From Umezawaea endophytica (lineage in GTDB: Bacteria; Actinomycetota; Actinomycetes; Mycobacteriales; Pseudonocardiaceae): a DNA stretch of 64,000 bases. The notes below the pieces were generated by a model. The model was given only the letters and a program-made list of their open reading frames with translations, searched no databases and was not told the origin of the DNA. A program made the translations under genes and the position numbers. Below are positions 7,891 to 16,643 of the stretch, in pieces (the first letter of the stretch is position 1; every line of letters begins with the position of its first letter). The stretch covers positions 186,001-250,000 of the forward strand of contig NZ_JANYMP010000003.1 of NCBI RefSeq assembly GCF_025061645.1. Reading direction: 5' to 3'.

Positions 7891-10142
7891 GGCGTCATTC
7901 CTCCTTCGTCGGTGACGCGCACCCGCGGGGCGTTCCCCGGCTCGTCGGTCTCGTCCGAACTCCACACGCCGATCTCCACCGGGACCGCGACCGGTCGCCC
8001 GCTCGCCCACGAGCCCAGTTCGTCGAGCCCCAGTTCGAACTCGACCGTCGTCGTGCTCCTGGGCGCGCACGTCGTGCGCCGCACGGCCAGCAGGCTCCTG
8101 CGGCGCGGGCGCACGCCGAGTTCGTGCCTGCGACCGTAGACCGGTACGGCGACGGAGAGCGGAACCGCGCCGACGTTGGTGACGTCCACCGCGACCCGCA
8201 CGGTCCCGCCGTTCCCCAGGGCTTCGGCGGAGGTGGTCCACGCCGCCTCGCGCACCCTGGTCACGATCGACGGATGGGCTCCGCCGCCGAAGGGAAGACC
8301 CACGGGCCGCTTGTGCTCGACGTAGCCGCGAGCCGTTTCCAGGCGCTCGTCGTGGGCCACCGGGAGGACGCCGTCGGCGACGGGGAACGAAGCGGGCAGC
8401 CTGCCCGAGGCGGTGCCGTCGAACAGCGCGCTCACGACGGCGGCACCACCGCTCGGGCCGGGGAACGGCACGAAGAGCAGCGCGTCCACCAGGCCCGCCA
8501 ACGCGGTGAGCACGCGCGGCCGTCCGTCGACGACCACGGCGACGACGGGTTTTCCGCTCGCTCGGGCCCGGCGCGCGAGGTCGAGCTGCGCCTCCGGCAG
8601 CGCGATCGAGGCGAGGTCGACGCCTTCGCCGTTGGTCGTGTCCTCCGCCGGGCCCTCGACCGCGCCGTTGTCGGCGAACTCGTCGTCGTAGCCGCGACGG
8701 CTCGTGCCACCGAGCACCAGCACGCAGACGTCGGCGCGGCCCGCCACCTCCTCGACGGCCGCGAGCGCGTCCGGGCCGAGCGCGCCGCGCACGCGGGAGC
8801 CGGGCGCGTGCAGCACCCGGTCGTCGCCGATCCGCGCCACGAGCGCCGATCGCACGGTCGACGCGGCGGGGTCGTGCGCGGGCCGGGGTGGGGTGTAGTC
8901 GCCGAGCTGCGCGTCCAGGTCGTCGGCGTTCGGGCCGATGAGCGCGACCGTGCCCGCGGGGTCGAGCGGCAGCACGCCGTGGTCGTGCACGAGCACCACG
9001 GCCTGCCGGGCGGCTCGGTCGACGAGCGCCACGACGTCCCGAGCGACGGGCCGCTCGACCGGTGCGGGCTCACCGAGCAGCCCGACCCGGCGTTTGAGCG
9101 CGAGCACGCGGTCGACGGCGCGGTCCAGCTCGTCCTCCCGCACGAGGCCGCGGTCGAGGGCGTGCCCGAGGTGGGTGAACGCCTCGTCCCACAGGCTCAG
9201 GTCGACGCCCGCGCGCAGGGCGAGCGCCGCGGCCGCTGCGGGATCGGGCGCGCTGTCGCGGAGGCGGTCGATCGCGGTGCCGTCGGCCATGACGACGCCG
9301 TCCCACCCCCAGTCGTCGCGGAGCGTGTCCGTCAGCAGCGCCCGGTTCGCGCTGCACGGAACGCCGTCGACGTCGTTGTAGGCGGCCATGAAACCGGCGA
9401 CACCGCAGCGGGCGGCGGCGTGGGCGGGGCGCAGGTGTACCTCCCCCAGTTCACGGGGACCGATCGGCGCTCCGGAACCGTTGCGGCCCCCCATTCCCGC
9501 GCCCTGGGCCGCGAGGTGCTTGGCGACGACGGCGACGTGCTCCGTGCCGATCGGCCCGGCCCCGGTCGAACCGCCCTGCAACCCCCGCACGGTCGCCGCC
9601 ACGAGCGCGGCGGCGAGCGCCGGGTCCTCGCCGAAGCACTCCTCCGCGCGGCCCCAGCGGGGATCGCGCAGCACGTCGAGACCCGAGACGAGGACGACGT
9701 GCGTCCCCCGCGCCCGTGCCTCGGCGGCGACCACGGCCGCCAGTTCCCCGGTCAGCTCCACGTCCATGCCCGCGCCCAGCGCGAGGTTGACCGGCAGCGT
9801 CGTCCCGCCGAGCGCCTGGACGCCGTGCGGCGCCTCCTCGACGAACAGCACGGGCACGCCGTCCCCGTGGCGCGTCACGTAGTCCTGCACGGCCGCGCAC
9901 GCTTCGGCGCTGCGCTCGGGCGGGATGCCGTTGCGCCAGTGGACGGCCGACCACGGGTCGGCGCGCAGCACCCCGTAGAGGGCGCCGAGTCCGCCGAAGC
10001 GGTCGACCTCGCGCCGGAGGACGTCGGTCACGCGGGGCGCGCCGTCGATCCAGCGCAGCGCCTCCCAGCCCTTGAGGCGCTGGTTGACCTGGCCGATCCG
10101 GCTGGTCAGGGAGAGCGAGGACGCGGAGAGGGGCGGGGTCAT
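7878..10142 (-). CDS. GH3 family beta-glycosidase
   Basis: 754 residues with the GH3 order: N-terminal TIM-barrel domain containing RGTHVVLVSGLDVLRDPRWGRAEE-type sequence and the KH motif (VVAKHLAAQG), the nucleophile region DGVVMADGTAID (Asp takes the place of the SDW Asp), an alpha/beta sandwich domain and a C-terminal fibronectin-III-like domain (about 640-745). No signal peptide, so cytoplasmic. GH3 enzymes release beta-linked glucose, xylose, GlcNAc or similar sugars; the exact substrate cannot be read off. The motif is of the beta-glucosidase/xylosidase type, not the NagZ type. The ATG start overlaps the stop of the permease gene (ATGA), and the end overlaps GH125, so the protein is made with the importer. 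Confidence 0.85.
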   Translation of the reverse strand: MTPPLSASSLSLTSRIGQVNQRLKGWEALRWIDGAPRVTDVLRREVDRFGGLGALYGVLRADPWSAVHWRNGIPPERSAEACAAVQDYVTRHGDGVPVLFVEEAPHGVQALGGTTLPVNLALGAGMDVELTGELAAVVAAEARARGTHVVLVSGLDVLRDPRWGRAEECFGEDPALAAALVAATVRGLQGGSTGAGPIGTEHVAVVAKHLAAQGAGMGGRNGSGAPIGPRELGEVHLRPAHAAARCGVAGFMAAYNDVDGVPCSANRALLTDTLRDDWGWDGVVMADGTAIDRLRDSAPDPAAAAALALRAGVDLSLWDEAFTHLGHALDRGLVREDELDRAVDRVLALKRRVGLLGEPAPVERPVARDVVALVDRAARQAVVLVHDHGVLPLDPAGTVALIGPNADDLDAQLGDYTPPRPAHDPAASTVRSALVARIGDDRVLHAPGSRVRGALGPDALAAVEEVAGRADVCVLVLGGTSRRGYDDEFADNGAVEGPAEDTTNGEGVDLASIALPEAQLDLARRARASGKPVVAVVVDGRPRVLTALAGLVDALLFVPFPGPSGGAAVVSALFDGTASGRLPASFPVADGVLPVAHDERLETARGYVEHKRPVGLPFGGGAHPSIVTRVREAAWTTSAEALGNGGTVRVAVDVTNVGAVPLSVAVPVYGRRHELGVRPRRRSLLAVRRTTCAPRSTTTVEFELGLDELGSWASGRPVAVPVEIGVWSSDETDEPGNAPRVRVTDEGGMTPWQR

Positions 10143-10990
10143 CCCTTGACAGCCCCGGAGATCAGCGCGCGCTGCATCTGGCGCTGGAGGACCGTGTAGA
10201 CGAGGTACACGGGCAGCAGGGTGAAGAGCGTTCCGGCCATGAGCACTCCGTAGTCCGTGCCCGCGTCGACCTTGAGGGTCGGCAGCGCGACCTGGATCGT
10301 GCGCTGGGCGGTGTCGGGGCCGATGAGGATGAGCGGGTACAGGTAGGCGTTCCAGAACGACAGGAAGTTCAGCAGCAGCACGGTCGCGATGCCGGGGACG
10401 CAGATGGGCAGGTACACCTGCCGGAGCACCTGGAGGGCCGAGGCGCCGTCCATCGACGCCGCCTCCTCCAGCTCGCGCGGGATCGCCCGCATGAAGGACG
10501 TGAGGATCACGATCGACAGCGGCAGCGCGGTCGCGGGCAGCAGGAACACCACGAACGTGCGGCTGTGGAAGAGACCCAGCGCCGCCGCGAGCAGGAACGT
10601 CGGGAAGAGCGCCGCGAACGACGGGATGAGGAAGCCGAGCGCGAAGATGTTCTCGACGAAGCGGCCGAGCCTGCCGTTCGAGCGCGCGAGGGCGAACGAG
10701 GCGGGCAGGGCGAGCAGCAGGGTGAGGACGAGCGCGGCGACGGTCGTGATCACCGAGTTCGCGACCGCGAGGACGAGTTCGGCCTGGTCGATCGCCGTGC
10801 CGAAGTTCGAGAAGTCCCACGTCCCCGGCAGCGCCAGCGGTGACTCGAAGATCTGCTCGTTGTCCTTGAACGACGAGACGACGAAGTAGTAGAGGGGCAC
10901 GACCAGCAGGGCGCAGTAGATCCAGGCCAGCGCCCCGCTGGTGATCGAGCCGACGCGGTCGCGCAGGGGACGGAGGGCGGTCCGGGCCAT
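10139..10990 (-). CDS. ABC sugar importer permease (MalG type)
   Basis: 283 residues with six predicted membrane segments and the EAA loop (RELEEAASMDGASALQVLRQV) that docks the ATPase. It is the inner-membrane partner of the second permease and of the lipoprotein encoded upstream. No ATPase gene is in the operon; CUT1 systems of actinomycetes commonly share a multitask ATPase (MsiK) encoded elsewhere. ATG start with GAAGGAGT-type ribosome binding site; ATGA overlap with the GH3 gene downstream. Confidence 0.9.
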   Translation of the reverse strand: MARTALRPLRDRVGSITSGALAWIYCALLVVPLYYFVVSSFKDNEQIFESPLALPGTWDFSNFGTAIDQAELVLAVANSVITTVAALVLTLLLALPASFALARSNGRLGRFVENIFALGFLIPSFAALFPTFLLAAALGLFHSRTFVVFLLPATALPLSIVILTSFMRAIPRELEEAASMDGASALQVLRQVYLPICVPGIATVLLLNFLSFWNAYLYPLILIGPDTAQRTIQVALPTLKVDAGTDYGVLMAGTLFTLLPVYLVYTVLQRQMQRALISGAVKG

Positions 10991-11011
10991 GGTGGACTCC
11001 TTCGGAACTGG

Positions 11012-11947
11012 TCAGTGGGACGCGCGGAGCACCCGGCGGATGACTCCCATGCCCAGCAACCCGAGCACGAAGAGGATGAGGCCCACCGCCTGGCTGTAAC
11101 CCAGGTCGGTTTCGACGAAAGCCTTGCGGTAGACGAGGTACGACAACGTCGTCGTCGACGTGCCGGGGCCGCCCTGGGTCAGCAGCAGCACGGTCTGAGC
11201 CGAGTTGAACAGCATCGACAGGAACTGCAACATCGTCACGACGCCGATGAAGTCGCGGGCGATGGGCCAGTACATGCCCCATGCGATGCGCCAGTCACCC
11301 GCGCCGTCGATGCGCGCGGCCTGCACGATCTCGGGGGCGACGCTGTCGAGCCGTGCCGCGATGAGCACCGCCGAGTAGCCGATCCCGCTCCACAGCTCGA
11401 CGGCGATGATCGCGCCGAGCGCGGTCGAGGGGTTGGCCAGCCAGGCGGTGCCGTCGAGCCCGAGCGGGCGCAGCACACCGTTGAGGAGGCCGTCCGGGTT
11501 GAGGATCGCGTAGAAGACCATCGCGGTCGCGGGCGCCGAGATGAGCGCGGGGATGAAGAGCAGGTAGCGCATCACCTTGTGGCCGCGCGGTTTCTGCACG
11601 ACGTAGAACGCCAGTAGGAAGGCGAGCACCATCATGACGGGCAGGCCGATGACGATCTGGACGGCCGAGTTCCCGGCAGCGGCCCAGAACTTCTCGTCGG
11701 CGAAGACGCGGCCGAAGTTCGACAGGCCCGCGAACCCCGGTTCGACGAGCATGCCCGGCCAGGACAGGAAGCCGATGAGGACCATCGCCACGACCGGGCC
11801 GATCATGAAAACCGCGTACCAGACGAGCGCGGGCAGTGCGAAGCCGGGGAAGCGCTCGCGCAGCGGCGTGCGGGAGCCGCGGCCGGGTGGCGGGGAGGGC
11901 TCGGGGGTGGTCGCGGCGCTGGAGGCCACGTCGGTCAGAGCGGTCAC
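11012..11947 (-). CDS. ABC sugar importer permease (MalF type)
   Basis: 311 residues; six membrane segments after a Pro/Ser-rich cytosolic N-terminus, and the EAA-loop region VQAARIDGAGDWRIAWGMYWP. CUT1 family, heterodimer partner of the permease at 10,139-10,990, 21 bases downstream. The GTG start at 11,947 was chosen because GGAAGGGATC lies just upstream and because it starts 26 bases after the end of the substrate-binding protein gene. Confidence 0.88.
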   Translation of the reverse strand: MTALTDVASSAATTPEPSPPPGRGSRTPLRERFPGFALPALVWYAVFMIGPVVAMVLIGFLSWPGMLVEPGFAGLSNFGRVFADEKFWAAAGNSAVQIVIGLPVMMVLAFLLAFYVVQKPRGHKVMRYLLFIPALISAPATAMVFYAILNPDGLLNGVLRPLGLDGTAWLANPSTALGAIIAVELWSGIGYSAVLIAARLDSVAPEIVQAARIDGAGDWRIAWGMYWPIARDFIGVVTMLQFLSMLFNSAQTVLLLTQGGPGTSTTTLSYLVYRKAFVETDLGYSQAVGLILFVLGLLGMGVIRRVLRASH

Positions 11948-11973
11948 GGTGGATCCCTTCCTGAGGCCTGCCC

Positions 11974-13257
11974 TCAAGCCGTGGCGTAGGCCTTCTCGAA
12001 GACGTCGACGATGCGCTCGACGGACACCGGGCCGTAGGCCGTCGCGGTGGCCTGGATCATGGGCTCGAACGCGGATTGGGGGATGGTCAGGTCGGGCAGC
12101 ATGACCGGCGAGACCTGCGCCGCCGTGAGCCGCGACGCCTGCGCGACGAGCGGGAAGTCGGTGCTGAGCGTGCCGGTCACCCGGCTCATGTCCCGGCCGG
12201 AGCCGAGGATCATCGCGTCGGTGACCTCGTCGCTGTAGAGGTACTTGACGAACGGCTCGACGAGGTCGAGCTTCTTCGCGCCGTTCTCGCTGATCCAGAT
12301 GCCGTGGCCGTTGTAGCTCTGGATCACGCTCGGGTGGTCGAGCACGCCGCCGCGGGACGGCTTGGGCCAGCCGCCGACGGTGACCTCCTTGGCGCGCTCG
12401 GCGGGCACCTTGGCCAGTGCCGAGGACATCGCCGGGACGATCGCCGCCTTGCCGGTGTTGAACTGCGTCAGCTCGGAGTCCGAGGTGTAGCCCTGCACGT
12501 TGTCGATGAAGACGCCCGCGTCGCGCAGCTCGACGAAGTGCTCGACACCCGCCACGGCACCGGCGCTCTCGGAGAGCTTGCCGCTGGCGAACACCTTCTT
12601 GGACTCCTCCGCGGTCAGGAAGCCCTGGATGATCTGGAGGAACAGCTTCTGGCCGCTCCAGTCGGAACCGCCGACCGTCACCGGGCCGATCCCCTTGGCC
12701 CGCAACGCCTGGGCGGCGGCGATCAGCTCGTCGGACGTCGTCGGGATCCCGACCCCCGCCTCGTCGAGCAGCCTCGTGTTGAACGAGACGGGCCAGTTCG
12801 TGCGGGTGAACGGGAAGGCGCGGACGTTCCCGCTCCCGTCCGTCCACTCGGCGACGGCCTCCGGGATGATCTTGTCGCGCAGCCCCCAGTCGTCGAGCAG
12901 CCGGGTGACGGGGATCGTGGCGCCGAGGCCCGTCCACGACAGCGTGCGGCCCTGGAGGTTGACCAGCGCGACGTCGGCCTCCGCGCCCGCGAGCGAACTC
13001 GTCTCGAACACGATGGGCAGGTCGGAACCGTTCTTCAGCAGCGCCACCGTCCTGGCGAAGCGCCGCTCGTAGGTGGCGACGGCGTCGGAGAACACGCGAG
13101 CACCGGCGACCGCGCCGCTGAGCTGGGTGTGCACCGAGAGCGCGCCCGGCCTGCTCGACGCGGGCGTCAACGCCCCGCACCCCGCGAGCAGTGGTGAGGC
13201 GATGCCCGCACCGATCGCGGCGCGCAGCACGGCTCGTCTGCTGATGGCGTGGGTCAC
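11974..13257 (-). CDS. Tat-exported lipoprotein, ABC sugar-binding protein
   Basis: 427 residues, extracellular solute-binding protein family 1. The N-terminus has a twin-arginine motif (ISRRAVLRAA) followed by a lipobox (LLAGC), so it is likely exported folded and then lipid-anchored. It would capture an oligosaccharide for the two permeases encoded downstream. GTG start at 13,257 preceded by GAGGAGGAAC; an upstream in-frame ATG would add about 19 residues with no membrane-targeting sense. First gene of the five-gene importer/glycosidase operon; its promoter region faces the divergent LacI gene and contains the proposed operators. Confidence 0.88.
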   Translation of the reverse strand: MTHAISRRAVLRAAIGAGIASPLLAGCGALTPASSRPGALSVHTQLSGAVAGARVFSDAVATYERRFARTVALLKNGSDLPIVFETSSLAGAEADVALVNLQGRTLSWTGLGATIPVTRLLDDWGLRDKIIPEAVAEWTDGSGNVRAFPFTRTNWPVSFNTRLLDEAGVGIPTTSDELIAAAQALRAKGIGPVTVGGSDWSGQKLFLQIIQGFLTAEESKKVFASGKLSESAGAVAGVEHFVELRDAGVFIDNVQGYTSDSELTQFNTGKAAIVPAMSSALAKVPAERAKEVTVGGWPKPSRGGVLDHPSVIQSYNGHGIWISENGAKKLDLVEPFVKYLYSDEVTDAMILGSGRDMSRVTGTLSTDFPLVAQASRLTAAQVSPVMLPDLTIPQSAFEPMIQATATAYGPVSVERIVDVFEKAYATA

Positions 13258-13299
13258 GAGTTCCTCCTCGGGAGCTTCAGCGCGTCCGGGCCGCCGCCT

Positions 13300-13346
13300 T
13301 GTAAAGCGATACACATCAAGTGGCGGGCAAGGTATACCGCTTTACA
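13300..13346. promoter_or_regulatory. LacI-family operators between divergent operons
   Basis: Two half-related sites in inverted orientation: TGTAAAGCGATACAC (13,300-13,314) and GGTATACCGCTTTACA (13,331-13,346). The shared word TGTAAAGCG followed by RTA is typical in shape of LacI-family operators with a central CG. They lie in the 122-base gap between the importer operon and the repressor gene, so both would be controlled. Assignment to the neighbouring LacI protein is inference. Confidence 0.6.
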
Positions 13347-13379
13347 TGAAGCGGTCAATTCCCTACTCTCGGCCACGAC

Positions 13380-14417
13380 ATGACTGAACCCACCACCAAG
13401 CGCGTGACGATCGCCGCCGTCGCCCGGCTCGCGGGCGTCTCACCCTCCGCGGTGTCGCACGTCTTCAACGGCCGTCCGAACGTCTCCGAGGCCACGGCGG
13501 CCCGGATCCGCGCCGCAGCCGACGAACTCCACTGGCGCCCGAACTTCGCCAGCCGCAAGGTCTCCGGCCAGGGCGGCCGGAGCCTCGGGCTGGTCATCGC
13601 GCGGTCGCGCGAGACGTTCGGCCGCGACCCCTTCTTCATGCGGCTGCTCGCCGGGCTGACCGAGCCACTCGCCGAGATCGGCTGGGCGCTCTCGCTGACC
13701 CTCGTGCACGCCGACGAGGAGGAGCAGGTCTACCGGCAGTGGTGGGGCGAGCAGCGCGTCGACGCCTTCCTGCTGGTCGACGTGCGCGACGACGACCCGA
13801 GGCTGGCGCTGGTCGAACAGCTCGGCGCGCCGGCGGCGCTGCTCGGTGCGCCGGTCCCCGGCCCGGTGGCCTCGGTGACCGTGCGCGACGGCTCGGCCTT
13901 CGCCGAGGCGATCGAGCACCTCACCGGGCTCGGCCACCGCACCGTCACGAGGGTCACCGACGCCCCCGGCCTCGCCCACACCCGTGCCCGCGACCGGCGT
14001 TTCCGCCGGGCCGCCAAGGACCGCGGTGTCACGGCGGGCCTGGCGACGTGGAACCCGGACGCCGAGGACCCCGTCGCCGACCTGCTCGGCAGGCTCGGCG
14101 GGGCGACGGCGATCATCGTCGACAGCGAGACGATCGCCGCCGAGATCGTCGCCCACGCCCCCGAGATCGGGGTGCGGGTGCCCGAGCAGCTCTCGGTCAT
14201 CGCCTGGGAGGACTCCTGGGTGTCGTCGATCGCCCGCCCGCGCCTCACGGCCTTCGACGCACCCGTCGAGGAGAGCGCCCGCACCGCCGTCGCACTGCTC
14301 GAACGACTCGTGCGCGGCGAAGCCGTCGAAGCGCAGACCGTCAGCGGTCGCCGCCTGCTCGTGCGCGAGTCCACAGCGCCCGCTCCGCACACCCACGACC
14401 GCGAGGAACGCCCTTGA
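13380..14417 (+). CDS. LacI-family transcriptional repressor
   Basis: 345 residues. N-terminal helix-turn-helix and hinge (VTIAAVARLAGVSPSAVSHVFNGRPNVSEATAARI) followed by a periplasmic-binding-like sensor domain (about 65-335). It most likely represses the divergent sugar importer/glycosidase operon and its own operon, and is released by a transported oligosaccharide. No convincing ribosome binding site precedes the ATG, so a short or absent leader is possible. The stop codon overlaps the TTG start of the GH5-type gene (TTGA). Confidence 0.9.
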   Translation: MTEPTTKRVTIAAVARLAGVSPSAVSHVFNGRPNVSEATAARIRAAADELHWRPNFASRKVSGQGGRSLGLVIARSRETFGRDPFFMRLLAGLTEPLAEIGWALSLTLVHADEEEQVYRQWWGEQRVDAFLLVDVRDDDPRLALVEQLGAPAALLGAPVPGPVASVTVRDGSAFAEAIEHLTGLGHRTVTRVTDAPGLAHTRARDRRFRRAAKDRGVTAGLATWNPDAEDPVADLLGRLGGATAIIVDSETIAAEIVAHAPEIGVRVPEQLSVIAWEDSWVSSIARPRLTAFDAPVEESARTAVALLERLVRGEAVEAQTVSGRRLLVRESTAPAPHTHDREERP

Positions 14418-15658
14418 CCACGACCGCGCCCAGGTTCGGCGTCAACTACACCCCGTCGCAGGACTGGATGTTCCAGTGGATGGCCGTCGACCCCGACGCC
14501 GTGCGCGCGGACTTCGAGGCCATCGCCGGGCTCGGCGTCGACCACGTGCGGGTCTTCCCGCTGTGGCCCGTGCTGCAACCCAACCGCACCCTCATCCGGC
14601 AGCGGGCCCTCGACGACATCGCGCTGGTCGCCGACGTCGCCGCCGAGTTCGACCTCGACATCGCGGTCGACGTCGTCCAGGGCCACATGTCCGGGTTCGA
14701 CTTCGTGCCCGCCTGGCTGGTCAACTGGCACGACGGCAACATGTTCACCGACCGGCCCGCCGTCGAGGCTCAGGCCGCGCTCGTCGCCGCCGTCTACGAC
14801 GCGGTGCGGGAGCGGTCCAACTTCCTGGGGCTGACGCTCGGCAACGAGCTCAACCAGTTCCAGCTCCCCAACCCCGCGGCGATGCCCGCCACGAGCGACC
14901 AGGTGCGGCACTGGCTGACCTCGCTGCTCGACGCGCCCCGCGACCGGGACCCGCGCCACGTCCTCGCCCACAGCGAGAACGACCACCTCTGGTACCGCGA
15001 CGACCACCCGTTCCTGCCCGTGCACGCCGCCCGCCTCGGCGACCTGACGACCGTGCACTCGTGGATCTTCAACGGGACGGCCGCGCGGTACGGCGCGCTC
15101 TCGCCGCAGTCGGTGCGGCACGCGGAGTGGATGATCGAGCTGTCGAAGGCGTTCGCGACCGACCCCGCGCGGAAGGTGTGGCTCCAGGAGGTCGGCGCGC
15201 CGTCGATGAACCTCGCCGAAGCGGAGATGCCCGAGTTCTGCGCCCGCACGATCGAGGCCGCGCTCACGACCACCGACCTCTTCGCGATCACCTGGTGGTG
15301 CTCGCACGACGTCTCGCGGTCGCTCGCGGACTACAAGGACCTGGAGTACTCCCTCGGCCTCCTCGACACCGAGAACCGGGTGAAGCCCCTCGGCCGCCGC
15401 TTCGCCGAACTCGTCGCCGAGTCGAAGCGCGCCACCCCGCCGCGGCCCCGCACGGTCGGTGTCGTCGTCGACGTCGACGAGCGGGACCTGCCGCTGTCGC
15501 GCGCCGCGCTCGGCCCCGGTGGCGCGATCTTCGAACGCTGGCACGAGCTGCGCGAGCGGGGCGTCGACGTCGCGGTCGTCACGAGCACCACGGCGGCTTC
15601 CCCGACGGCGCTGGAGGTGCGGGGCATCCGCGAACTGGACCGCGTCGCGGTGGTCTGA
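14414..15658 (+). CDS. GH5-type cytoplasmic glycosidase (possible GH5_18-like beta-mannosidase)
   Basis: 414 residues, a TIM-barrel clan-A glycosidase: the acid/base Glu is in LGNELNQF and the nucleophile Glu in VWLQEVGAPS; Arg and His at the expected strand ends are in HVRVFPLW and TVHSWIF. No signal peptide. Overall form resembles GH5_18-like enzymes, some of which cleave the Man-beta-1,4-GlcNAc core of N-glycans, but subfamily assignment by eye is uncertain. The TTG start at 14,414 follows GAGGAA and overlaps the LacI stop, so it is translationally coupled to the repressor. Together with GH125 and GH3 it fits intracellular degradation of a mannosyl glycan. Confidence 0.75.
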   Translation: MTTTAPRFGVNYTPSQDWMFQWMAVDPDAVRADFEAIAGLGVDHVRVFPLWPVLQPNRTLIRQRALDDIALVADVAAEFDLDIAVDVVQGHMSGFDFVPAWLVNWHDGNMFTDRPAVEAQAALVAAVYDAVRERSNFLGLTLGNELNQFQLPNPAAMPATSDQVRHWLTSLLDAPRDRDPRHVLAHSENDHLWYRDDHPFLPVHAARLGDLTTVHSWIFNGTAARYGALSPQSVRHAEWMIELSKAFATDPARKVWLQEVGAPSMNLAEAEMPEFCARTIEAALTTTDLFAITWWCSHDVSRSLADYKDLEYSLGLLDTENRVKPLGRRFAELVAESKRATPPRPRTVGVVVDVDERDLPLSRAALGPGGAIFERWHELRERGVDVAVVTSTTAASPTALEVRGIRELDRVAVV

Positions 15659-15661
15659 GCC

Positions 15662-16594
15662 TCACACCGTGAGCACGATCTTGCCCCTGGCGCGGCGGCT
15701 CTCGCTCAGCACGTGCGCGGCCGCCGCGTCCCGCAGCGGGAAGGCAGCCGCCAGCGGCACGGTGAACCGGCCCGCCCGAGCCAGCGCGGCGGCCACCTCC
15801 AGCCCGTGCAGGCCGGTCTCGGTCGTCGCTCCGGGCCCCGCGCCGCGGGAGAACTCCACCCCGTGCTCGGCCGCCCGCAGGTCCGCGATGGACACCACCC
15901 GGTCCGGTCCCCCGGCGATCTCGACGAGGTCCGGCAGCGATCCGGACCCGGCGCAGTCGAGTACCGCGTCGACACCGCGCGGGACCAGTGCCGCGACCCG
16001 CTCGGCCAGACCGGGCCCGTAGGTGGTCGGGATCGCGCCCAGCTCCGCGAGCAGGTCGTGGTTGGGTTCGCGGGCGGTGCCGACGACCGTCGCGCCGCGG
16101 GCGACGGCGAGCTGGACCACGACGGTGCCGACCCCGCCCGCCGCGCCTTCCACGAGCAGCGTCGTGCCCGCGCCGACCCCGAGCCTGTCCAGCGTCCTGG
16201 TGGCGGTCTCAACGTTGGCGGCCGCCCCGCCCGCCTGCTCCCAGCTCCACGAGTCCGGCTTGGCGGCCCAGGCCACCAGCACCGCGTGCTCGGCCGCCGC
16301 GCCGCCGAACCGGGCGAGGTCGACCATCCCGAACACCGCGTCGCCGATCCCGACGTCGGTCACCCCCTCACCGACCTCGTCGACGATCCCGGCGGCGTCG
16401 ACGCCGAGCAGGTGCGGCAGCGTGAGCGGGACGCTGTCCCGCACCCGCCCCGAGCGCAGCGCGCACTCGCCCGGTGTGAGGCCCGCGGCGCGGACGGCGA
16501 CGCGGATCTCCCCTGGGCCTGCGTGGGGTTCCTCGACCTCGGCCACGGTCAGCACGTCGGGAGGACCGTATTCGGCGAACAACAAAGCGATCAT
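15662..16594 (-). CDS. zinc-free medium-chain quinone oxidoreductase
   Basis: 310 residues: GroES-like N-terminal half and NAD(P)-binding half with GAAGGVGTVVVQLA (about 140-153). The zinc-binding cysteines of alcohol dehydrogenases are absent, as in the QOR/NADPH:quinone reductase group. It would reduce quinones or enones with NADPH in the cytoplasm. ATG start; divergent from a TetR regulator 49 bases away, which is its probable regulator. Its end lies 3 bases from the convergent GH5 gene. Confidence 0.85.
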   Translation of the reverse strand: MIALLFAEYGPPDVLTVAEVEEPHAGPGEIRVAVRAAGLTPGECALRSGRVRDSVPLTLPHLLGVDAAGIVDEVGEGVTDVGIGDAVFGMVDLARFGGAAAEHAVLVAWAAKPDSWSWEQAGGAAANVETATRTLDRLGVGAGTTLLVEGAAGGVGTVVVQLAVARGATVVGTAREPNHDLLAELGAIPTTYGPGLAERVAALVPRGVDAVLDCAGSGSLPDLVEIAGGPDRVVSIADLRAAEHGVEFSRGAGPGATTETGLHGLEVAAALARAGRFTVPLAAAFPLRDAAAAHVLSESRRARGKIVLTV

Positions 16595-16623
16595 GCGACC
16601 GAAGCTAGCGGAGCACCTCGGCC

Positions 16624-16641
16624 CTCTCCCTAAAGTGAGAG
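16624..16641. promoter_or_regulatory. candidate TetR operator
   Basis: Imperfect palindrome CTCTC-CCTAAAGT-GAGAG in the 49-base gap between the oxidoreductase and the TetR gene, ending 3 bases before the TetR start. Position fits autoregulation and control of the oxidoreductase. Short arms, so modest confidence. Confidence 0.35.
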
Positions 16642-16643
16642 CG

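Noticed and set aside
7891-8241. Extended N-terminus of the GH125 gene
   Set aside because: The extra part is Arg-rich, lies inside the GH3 gene in another frame, and the GTG at 7,890 has a good ribosome binding site.
10143-11282. Upstream extension of the GH3 frame across the permease gene
   Set aside because: Shadow frame; the ATG at 10,142 overlaps the permease stop as in a coupled operon, and the protein starts there with family-like sequence.
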